Below the pieces are notes generated by a model. That model did not search any database, was not told the origin of the DNA, and saw nothing but the letters and a program-made list of their open reading frames with translations. Both the position numbers and the translations under genes were made by a program. From assembly GCA_035943195.1 (NCBI GenBank), contig DASZCK010000183.1, positions 1-64,000 on the forward strand: 64,000 nt of DNA, in the 5' to 3' direction. Origin of the DNA: DAIDKA01 sp035943195 (GTDB taxonomy: Bacteria > Pseudomonadota > Gammaproteobacteria > Steroidobacterales > Steroidobacteraceae). Of this stretch, positions 49,028-57,668 are shown in pieces. Every line of letters starts with the position of its first letter. Position 1 is the first letter of the stretch.

Positions 49028-51091
49028 TCACTGTGTGGGGTACGTCCAAATGTCATTCAGCTCACCGGCCCCGGTGATGGGACCGTACCCGAACCCGCCG
49101 AACAGCCACACGATGCCGCTGGGGTCCTTCACACTGGTCACTTCCTGACGAGCGCCCGGAATATTCGTACCCGCTGCCGCCCCGATGGTGCCGTGGGTCT
49201 CGACGCTATTCACGGTACTGGAGCCTTTGATCCAGGCCCATTCGTTGTTCGAGACCGAGTACTCCCACAGATCATTCAAGAGGCCGAGAGTCCCGGCGGA
49301 GTCGAGGCCCCACCCACCGAACAGCCACAGATTACCGGCGGCGTCCGTCCAACCTGCGACATCTCGGCGCCCGCCGGGCCCGTTCGCGGCCGCGGCAACG
49401 CCTTCCGTACCGTAGACTCCAACCGCCTGGGCGGTGTTGGAACCGCCAATCCAGATCCAGCCGCCACTGGCAGGCGAAAACTCCCACAGATCGTTCAGAT
49501 ACCCGGTAGCGCCCGTGGAATCCAACCCCATGCCCCCAAACACCCAGAGGTTGCCGGTGGCGTCCGTCCAGCTCATTGCATTCGAACGTGCCCCGGGAAC
49601 ATTGGCGGACGCGGCAACCGCTTGGCTACCGTAATCGCCCACTGCTTGCGCCGTGGTGGAACCGCTGACCCAGGTCCAATTACCGCTGGTGAGAGAGTAT
49701 TCCCACACATCGTTGAGATAGCCCTGCACCCCGCTGGCATCGACTCCCCATCCGCCGAACAGCCACAGGTTGCCGCTGGCGTCCTGCCAACTCACCGCAG
49801 CAAAGCGCGCGCCCGGGACATTCGGGCTCGCGGCATTGCCCTGGGTGCCGTAGACACCCGGGGCAAGCTGGGTGTTGGAGCCACCGACCCAGGTCCATTG
49901 GCCCGTGGTGGGCGAATACACCCACAAATCATTCATCGGGCCCAGATTGATACCGGTGGAATCGTACCCGGTTCCCCCAAACAGCCACACCTGGCCACTT
50001 GAGTCCGTCCAGGTGACTGCGTTCTGACGCGCCCCCGGCATGTTGGTTGCGACTGTTAGACCTTTGGTGCCGTAGACCCCGGCAGCTTTCACAGTGTTGG
50101 AGCCGGCCCACCAAGTCCACTGGCCGCTGCTGGGCGAATACTCCCACAGGTCGTTCATCACGTCCGGCGCCGCCCCGGAACCGACATCGATTCCGTAGCC
50201 CCCGAATATCCACAGGTTGCCGCTGGCATCCATCCAGGCCGCTGAACTGTTTCGAGCCCCCGGTACGGTAGTGGCGGAGGGAACCCCATGGGTACCGTAA
50301 TTGCCGTTCAAGAGCCCATTGTTGGGGCCGAAGACCCAGGTGAAGGGCGCAGCATAGGCCGCCGTCACCGCGCAAGTGCCGGTGATCGGCCCCGTGGTGT
50401 AGGTAGTGCCGGACAGATTGCCGCCACAACCTGTCACGCTACTGATGGGATAGCCCTTGTTTCCGGTGGCTGCCACCGTGAACGTCGTCGTGGAACCGGC
50501 AGTCACGATGGCGCTCGCGGGAGAAATCGTGCCACCGTCTACTGCCGTTGCGGTCACCGAATACTGCGCCAGGAAATTCGCCGTCACGGTGCAATTGGCG
50601 CTCACTGCGCCGGTGGTGTAGGTGTTGCCCGCCAGACTGCCGCCGCAACCGGTCACGCTGCCGATGATATACCCGCTATTTGCCGTGACTGTGAGGGTCG
50701 TCGTGGCGCCGGACGTCACGAGGGCGCTTGCGGGTGAAAGGGTCCCACCCACGCCGGCTGTTCCCGTCACGGTGTACTGCGCAATGAAGCTCGCCGTCAC
50801 GGTACAGTCCGCCGTGACGGTTCCGGTGGTATAGGTACTGCCGGTGAGCGTTCCGTCGCAGCCGGTCACGCTGCCGATGGTGTACCCGCTGTTCGCGGTG
50901 ATGTTGAGCGTCGCCGCGCTGCCGGCGTCCACTCTGGCATTCGAGACCGCGATGCTGCCGCCGGTTGCGGGCGCGGCATTGACCTGATACGTCGTGACGC
51001 CAGGGCCGCCACCGGACCCACCACAGCCGCTCAAGACAGTGATGGCCAGACACGCCACACTGCCGGGAATCAACATCCACCCTCTCATCAT
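49028..51091 (-). CDS. Kelch-repeat lipoprotein with N-terminal bacterial surface repeats
   Basis: 687 residues. A lipoprotein signal ends at TVLSGCGGSGGG. About residues 35-245 contain three InlB-B/Flg_new-like repeats with the pattern GGTLSPASALVTSGATTTLTVTANSGYxIGSVTGCGGxLxGxTYTTG (four cysteine-containing units with a conserved VTGC). The rest is six kelch-like blades of about 68 residues, each with MDASGNLWIFGGYG-(x)-NDLWEYSPxSGxWTW, predicting a six-bladed beta-propeller. Such proteins are secreted or surface-anchored and often bind carbohydrates or host/cell surface polymers. No catalytic residues are apparent. It is divergent from the ECF sigma gene. Confidence 0.88.
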   Translation of the reverse strand: MMRGWMLIPGSVACLAITVLSGCGGSGGGPGVTTYQVNAAPATGGSIAVSNARVDAGSAATLNITANSGYTIGSVTGCDGTLTGSTYTTGTVTADCTVTASFIAQYTVTGTAGVGGTLSPASALVTSGATTTLTVTANSGYIIGSVTGCGGSLAGNTYTTGAVSANCTVTANFLAQYSVTATAVDGGTISPASAIVTAGSTTTFTVAATGNKGYPISSVTGCGGNLSGTTYTTGPITGTCAVTAAYAAPFTWVFGPNNGLLNGNYGTHGVPSATTVPGARNSSAAWMDASGNLWIFGGYGIDVGSGAAPDVMNDLWEYSPSSGQWTWWAGSNTVKAAGVYGTKGLTVATNMPGARQNAVTWTDSSGQVWLFGGTGYDSTGINLGPMNDLWVYSPTTGQWTWVGGSNTQLAPGVYGTQGNAASPNVPGARFAAVSWQDASGNLWLFGGWGVDASGVQGYLNDVWEYSLTSGNWTWVSGSTTAQAVGDYGSQAVAASANVPGARSNAMSWTDATGNLWVFGGMGLDSTGATGYLNDLWEFSPASGGWIWIGGSNTAQAVGVYGTEGVAAAANGPGGRRDVAGWTDAAGNLWLFGGWGLDSAGTLGLLNDLWEYSVSNNEWAWIKGSSTVNSVETHGTIGAAAGTNIPGARQEVTSVKDPSGIVWLFGGFGYGPITGAGELNDIWTYPTQ

Positions 51092-51335
51092 CGCGGATAT
51101 CCCCTGAATTATTGTCAGCCTGTGCGGCTGGAGCGCCCGTTATGGGAGCGCTACCAATATTTGCAGGGAGCCTATCGCGAGCGATCGCGCATTTCAAGTG
51201 CATGTGCCATTGTGCAAGCAGCCATCAGGAAGTCGTAATCGGATTTGCCAGGCGAAACATGACAGCTTGCGAGGCCGATTGCCGCGCGGCGTATCTTTAG
51301 GCATGCTGCCCCCGGTCCCTTTCCCGGACGACCCC

Positions 51336-51896
51336 ATGTCCCAAGAGCTGCCTCCCGATGCACCCGCGCGTAACGGTGAGGCCGACATTCCTCCCGGGGC
51401 GCCGGCGCAGTTGTTCGCCTCGCTCTATGCGGAACTGCGGCGGATTGCCAACCGCGAGCTTCGTAGGCATCCGGAATCCAGCGTCAGTCCCACCACCCTG
51501 GTCCACGAAGCTTATGTGAACATGGCCGAGCGTGCGGTCAATTTCCAGGATCGCGCCCGCTTCCTGGGTTATGTCGCGCGGGCGATGCGCGGCCTGCTGA
51601 TTGACTTCACAAGACATCACGGCGCGCTGAAGCGTGGCGCCGAGTTCGAAATCACACACCTGACGACGCATAGCGGCGGGGAGTTGCCCGACAGCACGGA
51701 GCTGACGCGTCTGTCCGACGCTCTGGATGAGTTGGCCAAAAGGGATCCACGCCTAGCCGAGGTGGTGGATCTTCGGTACTTCTGTGGCTTCTCGTTTGCC
51801 GAGATTGCCGCGCTGCGCAGCGCATCGGAACGCACGGTACAGCGCGACTGGGAGAAGGCGCGGCTGCTGCTTTTCCACGAGGTCGAGCTGCCCTGA
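51336..51896 (+). CDS. ECF sigma factor (TIGR02999-like)
   Basis: 186 residues from the ATG at 51336; 51303 (in frame, also ATG) is an alternative. The sigma-2 region is LFASLYAELRRIANRELRRHPESSVSPTTLVHEAYVNMAERA and the sigma-4 region is LDELAKRDPRLAEVVDLRYFCGFSFAEIAALRSASERTVQRDWEKARLLL. The HEAYV, ARFLGYVARAMRGLLIDFTRHHGALKRG pattern is characteristic of a subgroup of ECF factors encoded beside serine/threonine kinases in Xanthomonadales and related groups. It has no obvious ribosome binding site. The kinase gene follows after 15 bp, so sigma activity may be controlled by phosphorylation. Confidence 0.88.
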   Translation: MSQELPPDAPARNGEADIPPGAPAQLFASLYAELRRIANRELRRHPESSVSPTTLVHEAYVNMAERAVNFQDRARFLGYVARAMRGLLIDFTRHHGALKRGAEFEITHLTTHSGGELPDSTELTRLSDALDELAKRDPRLAEVVDLRYFCGFSFAEIAALRSASERTVQRDWEKARLLLFHEVELP

Positions 51897-51911
51897 GCTC
51901 GGTGAGGCGCC

Positions 51912-54900
51912 ATGACCAGCCCGTTGCGTGAGTTGACCCCCGAGCAGTTCTCGAGGATCTCGCAGCTGCTCGATGAGTCGCTCGAGCTCGAGCCCGGCGA
52001 ACGTCACGCCTGGCTCACGGCTCTCGAACTGCGGGATTCCGCAGCGGCGGCATTGTTGCGGCGCCTGTTCGCCTCGCAGGGAGCCGGCAAAGGCGCACGC
52101 TTTCTGAGCAATCCGCAGCAGGTAGCCGCGGCACTGGCCGCGGCAATCTCCGAGGATCAGGCGCTGATCGAACGGCGCTTCGGCCCTTACCGCATCCTGT
52201 CACTGCTGGGTCACGGTGGCATGGGCAGTGTGTGGCTTGCCGAACGCGTCGACGGGATGTTCACGCGCCAGGTAGCGCTGAAGCTGGTGCATCCGATCCT
52301 GGGCCCGGTGCTCGGCGAGCGATTCAGTCGCGAGCGCGAGATTCTCGCCAGCCTGAGTCATGCGCACATCGCACGCCTGTTCGACGCCGGCGTCGCGGAG
52401 GACGGACAGCCGTATCTGGCCCTGGAATACGTCGCGGGCTCGCCCCTCACGCGCTACTGCGACGAGCACTGCCTCGGTCTTGCGGCGCGCCTGCAATTGT
52501 TTCGCCAGGTCTTAAGCGCGGTGCAGTACGCGCACGCGCACTTGATCATTCACCGCGACCTCAAGCCCTCCAACATTCTGGTGACCGAGGACGGCCAGGC
52601 GCAGCTGCTCGATTTCGGCATTGCGAAGCTCCTGACCGAAGGCTCGAGCACTCCGGAGACCGAACTTACGCAGCTCGGAGGTCGGGCGCTCACGCCCGAC
52701 TATGCCGCCCCGGAGCAGATCCTCGGCGCGCCCATCACGACCGCGGCGGATGTCTACTCGCTCGGGGTCATCTTCTATGAGTTACTCACCGGCGTGCGCC
52801 CCTACCGGCTCAAGCGCGATTCGCGCGGTGCACTCGAGGAGGCGATCCTGCAGGCCGAACCGCTGGCACCGAGCCGTGCCGGACTGGACGAGACCGTGGC
52901 CGCGGCGCGCGACTCCACCGTGCGCAAGCTTGTGCGTGCGCTGGTCGGAGATCTCGATACGATCGCGCTCAAGGCCCTCAAGAAAACCCCCGCCGAGCGA
53001 TACGCAACGGCCAATGCCTTCGATGAGGACATCGCCCGATTCCTGCGCGGGGATGTGGTGCTGGCCCAACCCGACAGCCTGGTCTACCGGGCGCGCAAGT
53101 TCGTGCGACGGCACCGGCTTGGCATCGCCACGGCGACGCTGCTGGTGGCAACGCTCGCGGGCGGACTTGCTGCAACTGGCTATGAGGCCCGGCTTGCCGC
53201 CGCGCAACGCGATCAGGCGTTGCAGGCGCAGCGTCAGTTGCTGACGCAGGCCGCGGCCGCGCGCCTGAATTTGGGGGATAGCAGCGGCGCCACGGGCATC
53301 ATGACCGCGGTGCTGGCACAACACGCGGGTGATACACCCGAGGCGCTCAACGTCTTCGAGGCGGCGCGTGCCGCCGATTCCGCCGTGCTGGCGCTCGCCG
53401 GGCATGAGGCGACCGTGAACTACGCCAGCTTCTCACCCGACGGCACGCGGGTGGTAACCGCCTCGAAGGACCACACCGCCCGCATCTGGGATGCCGGCAG
53501 CGGGCTGGAATTGCAGCGTCTTACGGGCCACACCGATACGCTGACTTGTGCCGAATTCTCACCCAACGGTCAAAGTGTGATCACGGCCAGTGTCGATGGC
53601 ACGGCGCGGCTCTGGGATGCCGGCACCGGCCGCGAGCTGCGCGTCTTTCGCGCGCACGGCGATCATGTCAACACCGCGACCTTCTCCCCGGACGGCCGCT
53701 ACGTACTGACTGCCGCGGACGACAAGGCGGCCTATCTGTTCGACGCCAACAGTGGGGCGCTGATACATACCTTCACGGGGCACTCGGACCGGGTGGCCTC
53801 CGCCGAGTTCTCACCCGATGGACGACTCATTGCCACTGCCTCGGACGACAAGACCGCGCGCATCTGGGACGCAGCCACGGGCCGCCTGCTGCGGGTGCTG
53901 AGCGGCCATCGCAATCGCGCCTGGTTCGCGACCTTCTCGCCCGACGGCCGACGGCTCGTCACCGCCTCCTACGACAAGACGGCGCGCGTGTGGGATGTCG
54001 CCACCGGCCGCGAGCTGCTGCAATTGAGCGGGCATCGCGCGCCGGTGGCCTCGGCGACCTATTCCCCCGACGGCCGCTACATCGCCACCGCCGGGACCGA
54101 TTCGATCGCGATCATATGGGATGCGAACACCGGCCAGCTGGTCCGCACGCTCAGTGGCCACACCGATCGGGTCTGGTACGCCGGGTTCTCACCCGACAGT
54201 CGGCGCGTGGTGACCTCCTCCGATGACCTTACGGCGCGTATCTGGGACATCGTTCCGCGCGGTCAACTTCAGGTGCTGAGCGGTCATATGGCCGCAGTCA
54301 ATGCGGCGCACTTTTCGCCCGATGGCCGCGAAGTGGTGACGGCCTCGGACGACACCACCGCGCGCATCTGGGATGCCGCGACCGGCCGCGAATTGCAGCG
54401 CTTTAGGGGTCATACGGCGCCGGTGCTTTCCGCCGCTTTCTCGCCGGATGGCCACTACGTTGTCACGGCCTCGGGCGACCGTACCGCGCGCATCTGGGAG
54501 GCGGCCTCGGGACGCGAGATCCTGCAGGTCAAACACGCCGATCAGGCGACCACGGCGGCCTTCTCCCATGATGGACGGCGGCTCGTGACCGCTTCGATCG
54601 ATCGCACGGCGCATGTCTGGGACGCGGTGACCGGGCAACACCTGGCACTGTTGAGCGGGCACACCGACCTGGTCGGCAGCGCGACATTCTCACCGGACGA
54701 CACCCGCGTCGTCACGGCTTCGAGCGATCAAACCGCCCGCGTCTGGGACTCCCGAAGCGGCCGACAGCTGCTGGTGCTGCGCGGACACACCGGTCAGGTC
54801 TGGTCGGCAGAGTTTTCGCCCGATGGTCGCTACATCCTGACAGCGGCCAACGACCAGACCGCACGGCTCTGGGACGCGCACAGCGGTGCCAAGGTGGCGC

Positions 54901-55961
54901 GGCTGGAAGGACTGACGGACAACGTACCGACGGCGGAATTCTCACCTGATGGCCGGCGAGTCGTGCTATCCCTCGACGATCGCACGGCGCGCATCTGGGA
55001 CCTGGCGAGCAACCGGCAGGTGCTCGCGCTCAGCGGGCATCTGGATCTCATGGAATTTGCGTCCTTCGCTCCCGATGGGCGGCGGATCGTAACGGCCTCG
55101 GACGATGGGACCGCACGCATCTGGGACACCGATGCGCCGCCGCTAGCGGCGCAGATTGCCTGGGCGGCAGCCGCGGAGTTTGATCCACTGTCCCGAACGC
55201 AGCGCGACGCACTCGGACTGCCGCAGCCCAGCGATGAGCGCGCCCCTGCAACGGTGGAGTCGACCTGCGACAAGCTTGCCGGTGCACCATACGATCCGGA
55301 TCGACTTGCGATCGGTGTGTCGGCAGGCCAGATCGACTCCGAGCCTGCCATCGCCGCTTGCACACCGGGACCGGGCGTCGCGCGCTCGGAGCGCGAGCGG
55401 TACGAGTATGGCCGCGCTCTCGCGGCCGGCAATCGCCGGGTGGCCGCGCGAGCCGAGCTCGAGCAGGCGGTCGCGGGCGGCTACAGGGCCGCGGGCGTCG
55501 ATCTGGCACGGCTGCTCACTACGGCGCCGTCTGCGCCCGCCGATGGCACCCGCGCCATCTCGCTGCTCGAGCATGCTTGGAGCCAGAATGTGACCATAGC
55601 CGCCTTTGAGCTTGGGAGTCTCTACGAGCGTGGTATCAGCATGGGATCCACGAACGATGCGCAGGCATGGCGCTGGTATCAACGTGGCGCCGATATTTTC
55701 GAGCCCGATGCGCTGGCGCGCTTCGGTCAGCGCGAGCAGCAGGCCGCACAAGCAGCGAGCGACAGGCAGGTGCGACGACGGCATCAACTCGCGGCCTTCG
55801 AGTTCTATGCTTCGGCGGCCGACCGAGCCCGCCGAGAGGGTTGGCCCGATCAGGCCTGGCGTATCTGGCGCTGGCAGCGCGCCACGCTCGCCCGACTATT
55901 AGCCCTGGAGGGCGGCACGCCAGACGCGGCGGCCGCCTACGAGAGGACCCTCGGTCGCTAG
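51912..55961 (+). CDS. Serine/threonine protein kinase with 14 WD40 repeats and Sel1-like tail
   Basis: 1349 residues. The Pkn/STPK catalytic domain spans about residues 90-370: glycine loop LGHGGMGSV, VALKL lysine, HRDLKPSNIL (catalytic), DFGIAKL and APEQI. A membrane helix (about 405-430, IATATLLVATLAGGLAATG) and a short periplasmic or cytoplasmic coil follow. Residues 497-1083 contain 14 consecutive WD40 units of 42 residues with GH...FSPDGR..TAS.D.TARIWD, enough for two seven-bladed propellers. The C-terminus has Sel1/TPR-like helices (ALAAGNRRVAARAELEQAVAGG). Intact catalytic residues predict an active membrane-linked kinase. It immediately follows the ECF sigma gene. Confidence 0.95.
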   Translation: MTSPLRELTPEQFSRISQLLDESLELEPGERHAWLTALELRDSAAAALLRRLFASQGAGKGARFLSNPQQVAAALAAAISEDQALIERRFGPYRILSLLGHGGMGSVWLAERVDGMFTRQVALKLVHPILGPVLGERFSREREILASLSHAHIARLFDAGVAEDGQPYLALEYVAGSPLTRYCDEHCLGLAARLQLFRQVLSAVQYAHAHLIIHRDLKPSNILVTEDGQAQLLDFGIAKLLTEGSSTPETELTQLGGRALTPDYAAPEQILGAPITTAADVYSLGVIFYELLTGVRPYRLKRDSRGALEEAILQAEPLAPSRAGLDETVAAARDSTVRKLVRALVGDLDTIALKALKKTPAERYATANAFDEDIARFLRGDVVLAQPDSLVYRARKFVRRHRLGIATATLLVATLAGGLAATGYEARLAAAQRDQALQAQRQLLTQAAAARLNLGDSSGATGIMTAVLAQHAGDTPEALNVFEAARAADSAVLALAGHEATVNYASFSPDGTRVVTASKDHTARIWDAGSGLELQRLTGHTDTLTCAEFSPNGQSVITASVDGTARLWDAGTGRELRVFRAHGDHVNTATFSPDGRYVLTAADDKAAYLFDANSGALIHTFTGHSDRVASAEFSPDGRLIATASDDKTARIWDAATGRLLRVLSGHRNRAWFATFSPDGRRLVTASYDKTARVWDVATGRELLQLSGHRAPVASATYSPDGRYIATAGTDSIAIIWDANTGQLVRTLSGHTDRVWYAGFSPDSRRVVTSSDDLTARIWDIVPRGQLQVLSGHMAAVNAAHFSPDGREVVTASDDTTARIWDAATGRELQRFRGHTAPVLSAAFSPDGHYVVTASGDRTARIWEAASGREILQVKHADQATTAAFSHDGRRLVTASIDRTAHVWDAVTGQHLALLSGHTDLVGSATFSPDDTRVVTASSDQTARVWDSRSGRQLLVLRGHTGQVWSAEFSPDGRYILTAANDQTARLWDAHSGAKVARLEGLTDNVPTAEFSPDGRRVVLSLDDRTARIWDLASNRQVLALSGHLDLMEFASFAPDGRRIVTASDDGTARIWDTDAPPLAAQIAWAAAAEFDPLSRTQRDALGLPQPSDERAPATVESTCDKLAGAPYDPDRLAIGVSAGQIDSEPAIAACTPGPGVARSERERYEYGRALAAGNRRVAARAELEQAVAGGYRAAGVDLARLLTTAPSAPADGTRAISLLEHAWSQNVTIAAFELGSLYERGISMGSTNDAQAWRWYQRGADIFEPDALARFGQREQQAAQAASDRQVRRRHQLAAFEFYASAADRARREGWPDQAWRIWRWQRATLARLLALEGGTPDAAAAYERTLGR
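53400..55160 (+). repeat. Fourteen tandem WD40-coding units (126 bp each)
   Basis: Each unit is 42 codons (one is 41) starting with G-H and ending in W-D followed by about 10 residues. DNA identity between units is high enough to be visible (for example repeated TCACCCGATGGCCGC-like and GCGCGCATCTGGGAT-like blocks), so recent duplication and recombination between repeats are likely. 14 = 2 x 7 blades. Confidence 0.9.
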
Positions 55962-57466
55962 AGCGCCTTCAGGAAGGCGACAAGCGCGCGCTTCTGATCC
56001 TCGCTCAAATCCATCTGGAACCGCTTATTGTAGAAGTTGACCACCTCGGACAGGTTAGCGGCTGCGCCGTTGTGGAAATACGGCGCTCGTGCGGCAAGAC
56101 CGCGCAGGATCGGACCTTTGACGCGATTGAGGTCGCTGCAGTTGCCCGAAATCAACGCCTTGCCCGGATCGGTCGTGAAAAACGAGGCCGGCTGACCAGC
56201 GTTGAAGGGATTTGGGCAGCCAGTGATTTGATACACGGGCAAATTCGGCATGCTCAGTTGTGCCAGCGCCGCCGCGATCGCGGGGTCGGTCTCGAGGCCC
56301 GGCAAGGCGCTGTGGCTGGTGCCAATGTCGAGTGGCACCGGCAGCGAGTGATTACCGACGTTGGGCGCGTCGTGGCAGGTGGTGCAGTGGCCGACGAAGG
56401 AAGTTGGCTTGCCCAAGGCGACATTGTCGTTGAGACCGCGCACGTTGGTGATGGTGATCGGCGCACTGTTGAACAAGGCCTCGCCTGCCGCGATCTCACG
56501 GCGCGCCGCGTTGCGCTCGGCGTCGAAGAAACCATTTGACTTGGTCGGATGGGCCCAGGGCGCAAACAGCACCATCGCGGTCGAATTGAAGCTCGCGCCC
56601 GTCGGATCAGCCCCGAGCGCATCATTGATCCCCGGATAGTAGGGAATGCCTGCCGCATTGATCGCGCCGCCCGCGGCGCCATCCTGGGCGAGTCCGTCGG
56701 CGCGCAGATCGAAACCCTGCCCGCTGTACAGCCCAAGCTCGAATTCAACGATCTGCGCGAGCTGATCCGCAGTCGGGGCCTGTGCGGCCTGTGCGTGACC
56801 CAGCGTCGCGTCCGTAGCCTGGTGAGTCAGGTCCGCTATCAGGTTGGCGCGGAAGGTGGCTCCACTGGTCAGCGGCTCGACCGTCTCGCGCCCATCGAAC
56901 ATGACTGCGCTGAGGAACGCCAGATTGGTGGTCGGTAGCGGACGACGGTACACCGACACATCCGGCTGACCGGTACTCGGGTCAGGGCTGATCGCGCAGC
57001 CGTAGGGATCGTGGATCGCGCTGATGGTGAACTGCGGCTGCACGGGCGGCGCCGGGGGAAATTGCAGCGCGATGCGGATCAATGCCCTTTGCAGCAGCAG
57101 ACTGTGACTCGCGGGGCGATTGGCCGGCGCATTGGCGCAGTTCGCGCCGTCGACCGAGGCAAACAGTGGGTCGCGCCCGCCGCTGAGGAGATAGCGCGTT
57201 TGCGCACCCGTGGCGCTGAGCCCGAAGGCCTGGCTGGCCACGTGGCAGGTCGCACAGGTGCGCCCATTGGTACCGAGGCTCTGAAAAAAAGCACCCGTGG
57301 TATCGATCGAGCCGTTGGCGCTGTAGTTCTCGATGGCGCCGGTTGGGTCGGGCAGGAATTCGGGATTGGGCATGCCACGGGCGCTGTCGGCAGCCGCCGC
57401 GGACTGCAAACGCACTAGCAGCACCAATGCCAGCGCGCCGGCCGCGGCGATTGACTTCGTTGTCAT
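55958..57466 (-). CDS. Di-heme cytochrome c peroxidase/MauG family protein
   Basis: 502 residues from the ATG at 57466, preceded by GGGGAGTG. The signal peptide ends near SAAAADS. Two heme-binding CxxCH sites are present: CATCH (TNGRTCATCHVASQAFG) and CTTCH (VGHCTTCHDAPNVG), typical of the bacterial diheme peroxidase/MauG-like superfamily. The periplasmic protein would reduce hydrogen peroxide or oxidise another protein; the electron donor is unknown. It is convergent with the kinase gene, with a shared CTAG for both stop codons. Confidence 0.92.
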   Translation of the reverse strand: MTTKSIAAAGALALVLLVRLQSAAAADSARGMPNPEFLPDPTGAIENYSANGSIDTTGAFFQSLGTNGRTCATCHVASQAFGLSATGAQTRYLLSGGRDPLFASVDGANCANAPANRPASHSLLLQRALIRIALQFPPAPPVQPQFTISAIHDPYGCAISPDPSTGQPDVSVYRRPLPTTNLAFLSAVMFDGRETVEPLTSGATFRANLIADLTHQATDATLGHAQAAQAPTADQLAQIVEFELGLYSGQGFDLRADGLAQDGAAGGAINAAGIPYYPGINDALGADPTGASFNSTAMVLFAPWAHPTKSNGFFDAERNAARREIAAGEALFNSAPITITNVRGLNDNVALGKPTSFVGHCTTCHDAPNVGNHSLPVPLDIGTSHSALPGLETDPAIAAALAQLSMPNLPVYQITGCPNPFNAGQPASFFTTDPGKALISGNCSDLNRVKGPILRGLAARAPYFHNGAAANLSEVVNFYNKRFQMDLSEDQKRALVAFLKAL

Positions 57467-57668
57467 AATCACTCCCCAGGGAATCGAAATGTTCCTGGGT
57501 TAGTAATCGAAATCCACCGATGAAAACCGACACCGGGGCCATTTCCGGCTGTACTCGAGCTCGCCGCCGCCGAAGCGTGAACCATGTACGAGCCTTGGAG
57601 GGCTCTTTTCGGCACATTCGAGCTTTCGCAAAAGCGCCAATTCGGCGCCGCCTCCGACGAGCTAAGCA

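Noticed and set aside
53400..55160. Regular 126-bp repeats considered as a satellite or mobile repeat
   Set aside because: They encode WD40 units in frame.
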